NCBI GenBank assembly: GCA_036365515.1
Contig: CM070873.1
Span: forward strand, 266,582,575-266,646,574
DNA length: 64,000 nucleotides
Source of the DNA: Torymus aiolomorphi
Lineage: Eukaryota > Arthropoda > Insecta > Hymenoptera > Torymidae
Reading direction: 5' to 3'
The notes below the pieces were generated by a model. The model made no database searches. It was given only the letters and a program-made list of their open reading frames with translations, and was not told the DNA's origin. Below, piece after piece: positions 45,556 through 59,254 of the stretch (positions are counted from its first letter, which is position 1; every line of letters begins with the position of its first letter). Made by a program: the position numbers and the translations under genes.

Positions 45556-47099
45556 TTTATTATTAAGTGGTATAATATGGCTATTGGCGAAGGTCCACTA
45601 TAAAACCTAACGCGCCTTGGGCAGAACCTCCTGGGTGGCGTGGAATACTGCCGAATCTAATGAATACGCACAATTTCATTGAAATTCCTGTTATAATGCT
45701 CTTGTTAACTAATCTAACGTAAATATTTATTATGGGGACAAAAAGCTAGTTTTGCGAGCATCGTGTAGCTACTGCAGCACCAAACCTCTTTCTATATACT
45801 TTGTCCCACGCACTTTGAATTTCGGAATGGGTAGTTAAAGAATAAACACGAATGTTATTTATAAAAGAATTGTTGTAAGTTCATTCTGACATGAATATAT
45901 TTTTCGTTATAAAGAATATGGAATACTAAAATTTTTAAATTTTTATGTATTTACTATTCATTATTTTTAGAGACAAAAAGTAATTTATAAAAAAAAAAAA
46001 AATGACGTTTCTTTCTCGCGGCTTAACTAGAGTAAAATTAGTATAATAGCTTTGAAATTTTGGTTAAGGTTCGACTTTGGATACCTTTCAGATGAGTACT
46101 TTGGGCAAAAGGATTGATCCATAAATTTCAGATATTTTTGATTTTAAAATATTTTTAGACTTTCGTTTTAATCGTAATGTCTCGAGAACGGCATAACGTA
46201 TCAACTTGAAATTTATAGACAATTTTGTACGAGATATAGGCATTATGTGTGCAAAATTGTCACAAGATCGTTTGATTATTTTTGAATATATTTAACATTG
46301 AAAACTTTCCTATTTTAAAAACTAATTTTCATCGTTGCACGATGTATCGAGTAAAATATTTTTAATTGTTTTGACATTTTGTATATACGTAGAGTTTGTA
46401 TATTTCTTTTCAATGAATTACTTTCGCAAAAGTTGTTGTTCATAACCTCAAGAGACATTTGATGTACAAATATTGTTCACATGTTTGGCAATATTTGTAG
46501 AAAATTTTATCAAGATCATATGGATTACATTGTCTATAAATACCAGAGATATACATGGTTAAAATTTTGTTTGCCCTTTTTTCAAATCGTAAATTCTCGA
46601 GAACGACTTTATGTATAAACATGAAACTTATAGACAATTTTGTGCGTGGTATAGGCAATACATGTTTTCTTTTTATAATCAAAAAACCTTTTTGAATTAT
46701 TGGTTATTATTATTTTTTAGATGGTACAGCCAATATTACTTAATATTATAAAGTTTCCTTTAAAGATTTAGAATTGACCAACATTTAAATTTTTTAATTT
46801 TTAAATTGTCTCTACTGTCCCATTTCTTATTAAGGACCATATTTTGGATGCCATGAATGTACTCCCCTCCTCTTCCAGTTGTAAAGTAGAGGAGGTAATT
46901 AGTGGTATTGCCAGGCTAGGTCTGTCTTTCACTCAGGTATAAATAAGGCGACCAAGGGTTTAAACGCCACATTCAATATAGCTTTTGGCGAGAAAGCATC
47001 TGAGTCTAGGAGTCTCTTCCAACGACGTACTTCATTGCTGCAAGTAATATTGAATAACCGTTAAATTTAAATTTACGAAGAGGATTTTTAAATTTAGAA

Positions 47100-47576
47100 A
47101 TGGATTTCATTCCATCGATTAGCACAGAAGCGAAAAAGACGGGCACTTGACGATAATGAGATAAGTAATGGACGCAATAATGAAAAAAAGGTAAAAACTT
47201 CGCATATTCACAAATACTGCCCGTATACCCATAGTATCGAAGTGGATAAAAAAATTAAAATGGTCCAAGAAGATTTGAAGCGCTTGGGGAAGCTTTAGGC
47301 ATCAAAGCAATACCTCAATCATTACTTCACATGGATGAAATAATTAAAAATAATAGTTGCCCAAGAGCTATTATGAGCTTAACTGAGATGAATAGAGAAA
47401 TGAAGCAGGAATTGTGCATTTTGGAAATCGAGAGGACTGAAGCTTTAGCACAGAAAAATTTGTATCAAGACAGGAGAATATGGTTAAATCAGCAGAACAT
47501 TATCATGACGCAAGTCGTATTAAAAGAAAAAATTTCCGTTTTGGAAGAAAAAATCATTAAAGAAACAAAAATTTAG
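47100..47576 (+). pseudogene. Array gene copy 12, 2-base deletion near the start
   Basis: Two bases are missing in codons 8-9 (CGATTAGCACAG instead of CGATTACAGCACAG), so the frame is lost almost at once. The G run is also four. The two-base loss is not in a homopolymer and is therefore a likely true lesion. Confidence 0.78.
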
Positions 47577-49122
47577 TTTATTATTAAGTGGTATAATATG
47601 GCTATTGGCGAAGGTCCACTATAAAACCTAACGCGCCTTGGGCAGAACCTCCTGGGTGGCGTGGAATACTGCCGAATCTAATGAATACGCACAATTTCAT
47701 TGAAATTCCTGTTATAATGCTCTTGTTAACTAATCTAACGTAAATATTTATTATGGGGACAAAAAGCTAGTTTTGCGAGCATCGTGTAGCTACTGCAGCA
47801 CCAAACCTCTTTCTATATACTTTGTCCCACGCACTTTGAATTTCGGAATGGGTAGTTAAAGAATAAACACGAATGTTATTTATAAAAGAATTGTTGTAAG
47901 TTCATTCTGACATGAATATATTTTTCGTTATAAAGAATATGGAATACTAAAATTTTTTAAATTTTTATGTATTTACTATTCATTATTTTTAGAGACAAAA
48001 AGTAATTTATAAAAAAAAAAAAAAAATGACGTTTCTTTCTCGCGGCTTAACTAGAGTAAAATTAGTATAATAGCTTTGAAATTTTGGTTAAGGTTCGACT
48101 TTGGATACCTTTCAGATGGCTACTTTGGGCAAAGCGATTGATCCATTAATTTCAGATATTTTGATTTTAAAATATTTTTAGACTTTCGTTTTAATCGTAA
48201 TGTCTCGAGAACGGCATAACGTATCAACTTGAAATTTATAGACAATTTTGTACGAGATATAGGCATTATGTGTGCAAAATTGTCACAAGATCGTTTGATT
48301 ATTTTTGAATATATTTAACATTGAAAACTTTCCTATTTTAAAAACTAATTTTCATCGTTGCACGATGTATCGAGTAAAATATTTTTAATTGTTTTGACAT
48401 TTTGTATATACGTAGAGTTTGTATATTTCTTTTCAATGAATTACTTTCGCAAAAGTTGTTGTTCATAACCTCAAGAGACATTTGATGTACAAATATTGTT
48501 CACATGTTTGGCAATATTTGTAGAAAATTTTATCAAGATCATATGGATTACATTGTCTATAAATACCAGAGATATACATGGTTAAAATTTTGTTTGCCCT
48601 TTTTTCAAATCGTAAATTCTCGAGAACGACTTTATGTATAAACATGAAACTTATAGACAATTTTGTGCGTGGTATAGGCAATACATGTTTTCTTTTTATA
48701 ATCAAAAAACCTTTTTGAATTATTGGTTATTATTATTTTTTAGATGGTACAGCCAATATTACTTAATATTATAAAGTTTCCTTTAAAGATTTAGAATTGA
48801 CCAACATTTAAATTTTTTAATTTTTAAATTGTCTCTACTGTCCCATTTCTTATTAAGGACCATATTTTGGATGCCATGAATGTACTCCCCTCCTCTTCCA
48901 GTTGTAAAGTAGAGGAGGTAATTAGTGGTATTGCCAGGCTAGGTCTGTCTTTCACTCAGGTATAAATAAGGCGACCAAGGGTTTAAACGCCACATTCAAA
49001 ATAGCTTTTGGCGAGAAAGCATCTGAGTCTAGGAGTCTCTTCCAACGACGTACTTCATTGCTGCAAGTAATATTGAATAACCGTTAAATTTAAATTTACG
49101 AAGAGGATTTTTAAATTTAGAA

Positions 49123-49600
49123 ATGGATTTCATTCCATCGATTACAGCACAGAAGCGAAAAAGACGGGCACTTGACGATAATGAGATAAGTAATGGAAGC
49201 AATAATGAAAAAAGGTAAAAACTTCGCATATTCACAAATACTGCCCGTATACCCATAGTATCGAAGTGGATAAAAAAATTAAAATGGTCCAAGAAGATTT
49301 GAAGCGCTTGGGGAAGCTTTAGGCATCAAAGCAATACCTCAATCATTACTTCACATGGATGAAATAATTAAAAATAATAGTTGCCCAAGAGCTATTATGA
49401 GCTTAACTGAGATGAATAGAGAAATGAAGCAGGAATTGTGCATTTTGGAAATCGAGAGGACTGAAGCTTTAGCACAGAAAAATTTGTATCAAGACAGGAG
49501 AATATGGTTAAATCAGCAGAACATTATCATGACGCAAGTCGTATTAAAAGAAAAAATTTCCGTTTTGGAAGAAAAAATCATTAAAGAAACAAAAATTTAG
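49123..49600 (+). pseudogene. Array gene copy 13, two 1-base shifts
   Basis: Six-A and four-G runs. It also carries the GGAAGC (Ser) variant in place of GGACGC (Arg), shared with the copies at 53177, 55203 and 59255, which marks a sub-lineage toward the right end of the array. Confidence 0.75.
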
Positions 49601-51147
49601 TTTATTATTAAGTGGTATAATATGGCTATTGGCGAAGGTCCACTATAAAACCTAACGCGCCTTGGGCAGAACCTCCTGGGTGGCGTGGAATACTGCCGAA
49701 TCTAATGAATACGCACAATTTCATTGAAATTCCTGTTATAATGCTCTTGTTAACTAATCTAACGTAAATATTTATTATGGGGACAAAAAGCTAGTTTTGC
49801 GAGCATCGTGTAGCTACTGCAGCACCAAACCTCTTTCTATATACTTTGTCCCACGCACTTTGAATTTCGGAATGGGTAGTTAAAGAATAAACACGAATGT
49901 TATTTATAAAAGAATTGTTGTAAGTTCATTCTGACATGAATATATTTTTCGTTATAAAGAATATGGAATACTAAAATTTTTTAAATTTTTATGTATTTAC
50001 TATTCATTATTTTTAGAGACAAAAAGTAATTTATAAAAAAAAAAAAAAAATGACGTTTCTTTCTCGCGGCTTAACTAGAGTAAAATTAGTATAATAGCTT
50101 TGAAATTTTGGTTAAGGTTGACTTTGGATACCTTTCAGATGAGTACTTTGGGCAAAAGGATTGATCCATAAATTTCAGATATTTTTGATTTTAAAATATT
50201 TTTAGACTTTCGTTTTAATCGTAATGTCTCGAGAACGGCATAACGTATCAACTTGAAATTTATAGACAATTTTGTACGAGATATAGGCATTATGTGTGCA
50301 AAATTGTCACAAGATCGTTTGATTATTTTTGAATATATTTAACATTGAAAACTTTCCTATTTTAAAAACTAATTTTCATCGTTGCACGATGTATCGAGTA
50401 AAATATTTTTAATTGTTTTGACATTTTGTATATACGTAGAGTTTGTATATTTCTTTTCAATGAATTACTTTCGCAAAAGTTGTTGTTCATAACCTCAAGA
50501 GAGATTTGATGTACAAATATTGTTCACATGTTTGGCAATATTTGTAGATAATTTTATCAAGATCATATGGATTACATTGTCTATAAATACCAGAGATATA
50601 CATGGTTAAAATTTTGTTTCCCCTTTTTTCAAATCGTAAATTCTCGAGAACGACTTTATGTATAAACATGAAACTTATAGACAATTTTGTGCGTGGTATA
50701 GGCAATACATGTTTTCTTTTTATAATCAAAAAACCTTTTTGAATAATTGGTTATTATTATTATTTTAGATGGTACAGCCAATATTACTTAATATTATAAA
50801 GTTTCCTTTAAAGATTTAGAATTGACCAACATTTAAATTTTTTAATTTTTAAATTGTCTCTACTGTCCCATTTCTTATTAAGGACCATATTTTGGATGCC
50901 ATGAATGTACTCCTGACCTCTTCCAGTTGTAAAGTAGAGGAGGTAATTAGTGGTATTGCCAGGCTAGGTCTGTCTTTCACTCAGGTATAAATAAGGCGAC
51001 CAAGGGTTTAAACGCCACATTCAATATAGCTTTTGGCGAGAAAGCATCTGAGTCTAGGAGTCTCTTCCAACGACGTACTTCATTGCTGCAAGTAATATTG
51101 AATAACCGTTAAATTTAAATTTACGAAGAGGATTTTTAAATTTAGAA

Positions 51148-51627
51148 ATGGATTTCATTCCATCGATTACAGCACAGAAGCGAAAAAGACGGGCACTTGA
51201 CGATAATGAGATAAGTAATGGACGCAATAATGAAAAAAAGGTAAAAACTTCGCATATTCACAAATACTGCCCGTATACTCATAGTATCGAAGTGGATAAA
51301 AAAATTAAAATGGTCCAAGAAGATTTGAAGCGCTTGGGGGAAGCTTTAGGCATCAAAGCAATACCTCAATCATTACTTCACATGGATGAAATAATTAAAA
51401 ATAATAGTTGCCCAAGAGCTATTATGAGCTTAACTGAGATGAATAGAGAAATGAAGCAGGAATTGTGCATTTTGGAAATCGAGAGGACTGAAGCTTTAGC
51501 ACAGAAAAATTTGTATCAAGACAGGAGAATATGGTTAAATCAGCAGAACATTATCATGACGCAAGTCGTATTAAAAGAAAAAATTTCCGTTTTGGAAGAA
51601 AAAATCATTAAAGAAACAAAAATTTAG
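51148..51627 (+). CDS. Array gene, intact copy 14 (159 aa)
   Basis: Full-length frame with the same residues as the copy at 28891. The only nearby changes are silent (TATACT for TATACC) and in the promoter region, where the hairpin's left arm is altered (CTCCTGACC). See 28891 for the description of the protein. Confidence 0.62.
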   Translation: MDFIPSITAQKRKRRALDDNEISNGRNNEKKVKTSHIHKYCPYTHSIEVDKKIKMVQEDLKRLGEALGIKAIPQSLLHMDEIIKNNSCPRAIMSLTEMNREMKQELCILEIERTEALAQKNLYQDRRIWLNQQNIIMTQVVLKEKISVLEEKIIKETKI

Positions 51628-53176
51628 TTTATTATTAAGTGGTATAATATGGCTATTGGCGAAGGTCCACTATAAAACCTAACGCGCCTTGGGCAGAACC
51701 TCCTGGGTGGCGTGGAATACTGCCGAATCTAATGAATACGCACAATTTCATTGAAATTCCTGTTATAATGCTCTTGTTAACTAATCTAACGTAAATATTT
51801 ATTATGGGGACAAAAAGCTAGTTTTGCGAGCATCGTGTAGCTACTGCAGCACCAAACCTCTTTCTATATACTTTGTCCCACGCACTTTGAATTTCGGAAT
51901 GGGTAGTTAAAGAATAAACACGAATGTTATTTATAAAAGAATTGTTGTAAGTTCATTCTGACATGAATATATTTTTCGTTATAAAGAATATGGAATACTA
52001 AAATTTTTTAAATTTTTATGTATTTACTATTCATTATTTTTAGAGACAAAAAGTAATTTATAAAAAAAAAAAAAAAAATGACGTTTCTTTCTCCCGGCTT
52101 AACTAGAGTAAAATTAGTATAATAGGTTTGAAATTTTGGTTAAGGTTCGACTTTGGATACCTTTCAGATGAGTACTTTGGGCAAAAGGATTGATCCATAA
52201 ATTTCAGATATTTTTGATTTTAAAATATTTTTAGACTTTCGTTTTAATCGTAATGTCTCGAGAACGGCATAACGTATCAACTTGAAATTTATAGACAATT
52301 TTGTACGAGATATAGGCATTATGTGTGCAAAATTGTCACAAGATCGTTTGATTATTTTTGAATATATTTAACATTGAAAACTTTCCTATTTTAAAAACTA
52401 ATTTTCATCGTTGCACGATGTATCGAGTAAAATATTTTTAATTGTTTTGACATTTTGTATATACGTAGAGTTTGTATATTTCTTTTCAATGAATTACTTT
52501 CGCAAAAGTTGTTGTTCATAACCTCAAGAGACATTTGATGTACAAATATTGTTCACATGTTTGGCAATATTTGTAGAAAATTTTATCAAGATCATATGGA
52601 TTACATTGTCTATAAATACCAGAGATATACATGGTTAAAATTTTGTTTGCCCTTTTTTCAAATCGTAAATTCTCGAGAACGACTTTATGTATAAACATGA
52701 AACTTATAGACAATTTTGTGCGTGGTATAGGCAATACATGTTTTCTTTTTATAATCAAAAAACCTTTTTGAATTATTGGTTATTATTATTTTTTTAGATG
52801 GTACAGCCAATATTACTTAATATTATAAAGTTTCCTTTAAAGATTTAGAATTGACCAACATTTAAATTTTTTAATTTTTAAATTGTCTCTACTGTCCCAT
52901 TTCTTATTAAGGACCATATTTTGGATGCCATGAATGTACTCCCCTCCTCTTCCAGTTGTAAAGTAGAGGAGGTAATTAGTGGTATTGCCAGGCTAGGTCT
53001 GTCTTTCACTCAGGTATAAATAAGGCGACCAAGGGTTTAAACGCCACATTCAAAATAGCTTTTGGCGAGAAAGCATCTGAGTCTAGGAGTCTCTTCCAAC
53101 GACTTACTTCATTGCTGCAAGTAATCTTGAATAACCGTTAAATTTAAATTTACGAAGAGGATTTTTAAATTTAGAA

Positions 53177-53656
53177 ATGGATTTCATTCCATCGATTACA
53201 GCACAGAAGCGAAAAAGACGGGCACTTGACGATAATGAGATAAGTAATGGAAGCAATAATGAAAAAAAGGTAAAAACTTCGCATATTCACAAATACTGCC
53301 CTTATACCCATAGTATCAAAGTGGATAAAAAAATTAAAATGGTCCAAGAAGATTTGAAGCGCTTGGGGGAAGCTTTAGGCATCAAAGCAATACCTCAATC
53401 ATTACTTCACATGGATGAAATAATTAAAAATAATAGTTGCCCAAGAGCTATTATGAGCTTAACTGAGATGAATAGAGAAATGAAGCAGGAATTGTGCATT
53501 TTGGAAATCGAGAGGACTGAAGCTTTAGCACAGAAAAATTTGTATCAAGACAGGAGAATATGGTTAAATCAGCAGAACATTATCATGACGCAAGTCGTAT
53601 TAAAAGAAAAAATTTCCGTTTTGGAAGAAAAAATCATTAAAGAAACAAAAATTTAG
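53177..53656 (+). CDS. Array gene, intact copy 15 (159 aa)
   Basis: Open frame with an Arg-to-Ser change at about residue 26 and Glu-to-Lys at about residue 48 relative to 28891. The basic N-terminus and coiled-coil C-terminus are unchanged. Confidence 0.62.
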   Translation: MDFIPSITAQKRKRRALDDNEISNGSNNEKKVKTSHIHKYCPYTHSIKVDKKIKMVQEDLKRLGEALGIKAIPQSLLHMDEIIKNNSCPRAIMSLTEMNREMKQELCILEIERTEALAQKNLYQDRRIWLNQQNIIMTQVVLKEKISVLEEKIIKETKI

Positions 53657-55202
53657 TTTATTATTAAGTGGTATAATATGGCTATTGGCGAAGGTCCACT
53701 ATAAAACCTAACGCGCCTTGGGCAGAACCTCCTGGGTGGCGTGGAATACTGCCGAATCTAATGAATACGCACAATTTCATTGAAATTCCTGTTATAATGC
53801 TCTTGTTAACTAATCTAACGTAAATATTTATTATGGGGACAAAAAGCTAGTTTTGCGAGCATCGTGTAGCTACTGCAGCACCAAACCTCTTTCTATATAC
53901 TTTGTCCCACGCACTTTGAATTTCGGAATGGGTAGTTAAAGAATAAACACGAATGTTATTTATAAAAGAATTGTTGTAAGTTCATTCTGACATGAATATA
54001 TTTTTCGTTATAAAGAATATGGAATACTAAAATTTTTTAAATTTTTATGTATTTACTATTCATTATTTTTAGAGACAAAAAGTAATTTATAAAAAAAAAA
54101 AAAAATGACGTTTCTTTCTCGCGGCTTAACTAGAGTAAAATTAGTATAATAGCTTTGAAATTTTGGTTAAGGTTCGACTTTGGATACCTTTCAGATGAGT
54201 ACTTTGGGCAAAAGGATTGATCCATAAATTTCAGATATTTTTGATTTTAAAATATTTTTAGACTTTCGTTTTAATCGTAATGTCTCGAGAACGGCATAAC
54301 GTATCAACTTGAAATTTATAGACAATTTTGTACGAGATATAGGCATTATGTGTGCAAAATTGTCACAAGATCGTTTGATTATTTTTGAATATATTTAACA
54401 TTGAAAACTTTCCTATTTTAAAAACTAATTTTCATCGTTGCACGATGTATCGAGTAAAATATTTTTAATTGTTTTGACATTTTGTATATACGTAGAGTTT
54501 GTATATTTCTTTTCAATGAATTACTTTCGCAAAAGTTGTTGTTCATAACCTCAAGAGACATTTGATGTACAAATATTGTTCACATGTTTGGCAATATTTG
54601 TAGAAAATTTTATCAAGATCATATGGATTACATTGTCTATAAATACCAGAGATATACATGGTTAAAATTTTGTTTGCCCTTTTTTCAAATCGTAAATTCT
54701 CGAGAACGACTTTATGTATAAACATGAAACTTATAGACAATTTTGTGCGTGGTATAGGCAATACATGTTTTCTTTTTATAATCAAAAAACCTTTTTGAAT
54801 TATTGGTTATTATTATTTTTTAGATGGTACAGCCAATATTACTTAATATTATAAAGTATCCTTTAAAGATTTAGAATTGACCAACATTTAAATTTTTTAA
54901 TTTTTAAATTGTCTCTACTATCCCATTTCTTCTTAAGGACCATATTTTGGATGCCATGAATGTACTCCCCTCCTCTTCCAGTTGTAAAGTAGAGGAGGTA
55001 ATTAGTGGTATTGCCAGGCTAGGTCTGTCTTTCACGCAGGTATAAATAAGGCGACCAAGGGTTTAAACGCCACATTCAAAATAACTTTAGGAGAGAAAGC
55101 ATCTGAGTGTAAGAGTCTCTTCAAGCGACTTACTTCATTGCTGCAAGTAATATTGAATAACCGTTAAATTTAAATTTACGAAGAGGATTTTTAAATTTAG
55201 AA

Positions 55203-55682
55203 ATGGATTTCATTCCATCGATTACAGCACAGAAGCGAAAAAGACGGGCACTTGACGATAATGAGATAAGTAATGGAAGCAATAATGAAAAAAAGGTAAA
55301 AACTTGGCATATTCACAAATACTGCCCTTATACCGATAGTATCAAAGTGGATAAAAAAATTAAAATGGTACAAGAAGATTTGAAGCGCTTGTGGGAACCT
55401 TTAGGCATCAAAGCAATACCTCAATCATTACTTCACATGGATGAAATAATTAAAAATAATAGTTGCCCAAGAGCTATTATGAGCTTAACTGAGATGAATA
55501 GAGAAATGAAGCAGGAATTGTGCATTTTGGAAATCGAGAGGACTGAAGCTTTAGCACAGAAAAATTTGTATCAAGACAGGAGAATATGGTTAAATCAGCA
55601 GAACATTATCATGACGCAAGTCGTATTAAAAGAAAAAATTTCCGTTTTGGAAGAAAAAATCATTAAAGAAACAAAAATTTAG
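55203..55682 (+). CDS. Array gene, intact copy 16 (159 aa, several substitutions)
   Basis: This is the most diverged of the full-length copies in its first half: Ser for Arg near residue 26, Trp for Ser near 35, Asp for His near 44, Lys for Glu near 48 and WEP for GEA near 63-65. The coiled-coil half is identical to the others. The leader also differs (ATAACTTTAGGAGAG). The changes cluster in a few hundred bases and stay in frame. Confidence 0.6.
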   Translation: MDFIPSITAQKRKRRALDDNEISNGSNNEKKVKTWHIHKYCPYTDSIKVDKKIKMVQEDLKRLWEPLGIKAIPQSLLHMDEIIKNNSCPRAIMSLTEMNREMKQELCILEIERTEALAQKNLYQDRRIWLNQQNIIMTQVVLKEKISVLEEKIIKETKI

Positions 55683-57228
55683 TTTATTATTAAGTGGTAT
55701 AATATGGCTATTGGCGAAGGTCCACTATAAAACCTAACGCGCCTTGGGCAGAACCTCCTGGGTGGCGTGGAATACTGCCGAATCTAATGAATACGCACAA
55801 TTTCATTGAAATTCCTGTTATAATGCTCTTGTTAACTAATCTAACGTAAATATTTATTATGGGGACAAAAAGCTAGTTTTGCGAGCATCGTGTAGCTACT
55901 GCAGCACCAAACCTCTTTCTATATACTTTGTCCCACGCACTTTGAATTTCGGAATGGGTAGTTAAAGAATAAACACGAATGTTATTTATAAAAGAATTGT
56001 TGTAAGTTCATTCTGACATGAATATATTTTTCGTTATAAAGAATATGGAATACTAAAATTTTTTAAATTTTTATGTATTTACTATTCATTATTTTTAGAG
56101 ACAAAAAGTAATTTATAAAAAAAAAAAAAATGACGTTTCTTTCTCGCGGCTTAACTAGAGTAAAATTAGTATAATAGCTTTGAAATTTTGGTTAAGGTTC
56201 GACTTTGGATACCTTTCAGATGAGTACTTTGGGCAAAAGGATTGATCCATAAATTTCAGATATTTTTGATTTTAAAATATTTTTAGACTTTCGTTTTAAT
56301 CGTAATGTCTCGAGAACGGCATAACGTATCAACTTGAAATTTATAGACAATTTTGTACGAGATATAGGCATTATGTGTGCAAAATTGTCACAAGATCGTT
56401 TGATTATTTTTGAATATATTTAACATTGAAAACTTTCCTATTTTAAAAACTAATTTTCATCGTTGCACGATGTATCGAGTAAAATATTTTTAATTGTTTT
56501 GACATTTTGTATATACGTAGAGTTTGTATATTTCTTTTCAATGAATTACTTTCGCAAAAGTTGTTGTTCATAACCTCAAGAGACATTTGATGTACAAATA
56601 TTGTTCACATGTTTGGCAATATTTGTAGAAAATTTTATCAAGATCATATGGATTACATTGTCTATAAATACCAGAGATATACATGGTTAAAATTTTGTTT
56701 GCCCTTTTTTCAAATCGTAAATTCTCGAGAACGACTTTATGTATAAACATGAAACTTATAGACAATTTTGTGCGTGGTATAGGCAATACATGTTTTCTTT
56801 TTATAATCAAAAAACCTTTTTGAATTATTGGTTATTATTATTTTTTTAGATGGTACAGCCAATATTACTTAATATTATAAAGTTTCCTTTAAAGATTTAG
56901 AATTGACCAACATTTAAATTTTTTAATTTTTAAATTGTCTCTACTGTCCCATTTCTTATTAAGGACCATATTTTGGATGCCATGAATGTACTCCCCTCCT
57001 CTTCCAGTTGTAAAGTAGAGGAGGTAATTAGTGGTATTGCCAGGCTAGGTCTGTCATTCACTCAGGTATAAATAAGGCGACCAAGGGTTTAAACGCCACA
57101 TTCAATATAGCTTTTGGCGAGAAAGCATCTGAGTCTAGGAGTCTCTTCCAACGACGTACTTCATTGCTGCAAGTAATATTGAATAACCGTTAAATTTAAA
57201 TTTACGAAGAGGATTTTTAAATTTAGAA

Positions 57229-57708
57229 ATGGATTTCATTCCATCGATTACAGCACAGAAGCGAAAAAGACGGGCACTTGACGATAATGAGATAAGTAAT
57301 GGACGCAATAATGAAGAAAAGGTAAAAACTTCGCATATTCACAAATACTGCCCGTATACCCATAGTATCGAAGTGGATAAAAAAATTAAAATGGTCCAAG
57401 AAGATTTGAAGCGCTTGGGGCAAGCTTTAGGCATCAAAGCAATACCTCAATCATTACTTCACATGGATGAAATAATTAAAAATAATAGTTGCCCAAGAGC
57501 TATTATGAGCTTAACTGAGATGAATAGAGAAATGAAGCAGGAATTGTGCATTTTGGAAATCGAGAGGACTGAAGCTTTAGCACAGAAAAATTTGTATCAA
57601 GACAGGAGAATATGGTTAAATCAGCAGAACATTATCATGACGCAAGTCGTATTAAAAGAAAAAATTTCCGTTTTGGAAGAAAAAATCATTAAAGAAACAA
57701 AAATTTAG
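57229..57708 (+). CDS. Array gene, intact copy 17 (159 aa)
   Basis: Open frame close to 28891, with Lys to Glu near residue 30 and Glu to Gln near 64. Its downstream A run is interrupted (AAGACAAAAAAAAA). Confidence 0.62.
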   Translation: MDFIPSITAQKRKRRALDDNEISNGRNNEEKVKTSHIHKYCPYTHSIEVDKKIKMVQEDLKRLGQALGIKAIPQSLLHMDEIIKNNSCPRAIMSLTEMNREMKQELCILEIERTEALAQKNLYQDRRIWLNQQNIIMTQVVLKEKISVLEEKIIKETKI

Positions 57709-59254
57709 TTTATTATTAAGTGGTATAATATGGCTATTGGCGAAGGTCCACTATAAAACCTAACGCGCCTTGGGCAGAACCTCCTGGGTGGCGTGGAATA
57801 CTGCCGAATCTAATGAATACGCACAATTTCATTGAAATTCCTGTTATAATGCTCTTGTTAACTAATCTAACGTAAATATTTATTATGGGGACAAAAAGCT
57901 AGTTTTGCGAGCATGGTGTAGCTACTGCAGCACCAAACCTCTTTCTATATACTTTGTCCCACGCACTTTGAATTTCGGAATGGGTAGTTAAAGAATAAAC
58001 ACGAATGTTATTTATAAAACAATTGTTGTAAGTTCATTCTGACATGAATATATTTTTCGTTATAAAGAATATGGAATACTAAAATTTTTTAAATTTTTAT
58101 GTATTTACTATTCATTATTTTTAGAGACAAAAAGTAATTTATAAGACAAAAAAAAAATGACGTTTCTTTCTCGCGGCTTAACTAGAGTAAAATTAGTATA
58201 ATAGCTTTGAAATTTTGGTTAAGGTTCGACTTTGGATACCTTTCAGATGAGTACTTTGGGCAAAAGGATTGATCCATAAATTTCAGATATTTTTGATTTT
58301 AAAATATTTTTAGACTTTCGTTTTAATCGTAATGTCTCGAGAACGGCATAACGTATCAACTTGAAATTTATAGACAATTTTGTACGAGATATAGGCATTA
58401 TGTGTGCAAAATTGTCACAAGATCGTTTGATTATTTTTGAATATATTTAACATTGAAAACTTTCCTATATTAAAAACTAATTTTCATCGTTGCACGATGT
58501 ATCGAGCAAAATATTTTTAATTGTTTTGACATTTTGTATATACGTAGAGTTTGTATATTTCTTTTCAATGAATTACTTTCGCAAAAGTTGTTGTTCATAA
58601 CCTCAAGAGACATTTGATGTACAAATATTGTTCACATGTTTGGCAATATTTGTAGAAAATTTTATCAAGATCATATGGATTACATTGTCTATAAATACCA
58701 GAGATATACATGGTTAAAATTTTGTTTGCCCTTTTTTCAAATCGTAAATTCTCGAGAACGACTTTATGTATAAACATGAAACTTATAGACAATTTTGTGC
58801 GTGGTATAGGCAATACATGTTTTCTTTTTATAATCAAAAAACCTTTTTGAATTATTGGTAATTATTATTTTCTTAGATGGTACAGCCAATATTACTTAAT
58901 ATTATAAAGTTTACTTTAAAGATTTAGAATTGACCAACATTTAAATTTTTTAATTTTTAAATTGTCTCTACTGTCCCATTTCTTATTAAGGACCATATTT
59001 TGGATGCCATGAATGTACTCCCCTCCTCTTCCAGTTGTAAAGTAGAGGAGGTAATTAGTGGTATTGCCAGGCTAGGTCTGTCTTTCACTCAGGTATAAAT
59101 AAGGCGACCAAGGGTTTAAACGCACATTCAATATCGCTTTTGGCGAGAAAGCATCTGAGTCTAGGAGTCTCTTCCAACGACGTACTTCATTGCTGCAAGT
59201 AATATTGAATAACCGTTAAATTTAAATTTACGAAGAGGATTTTTAAATTTAGAA

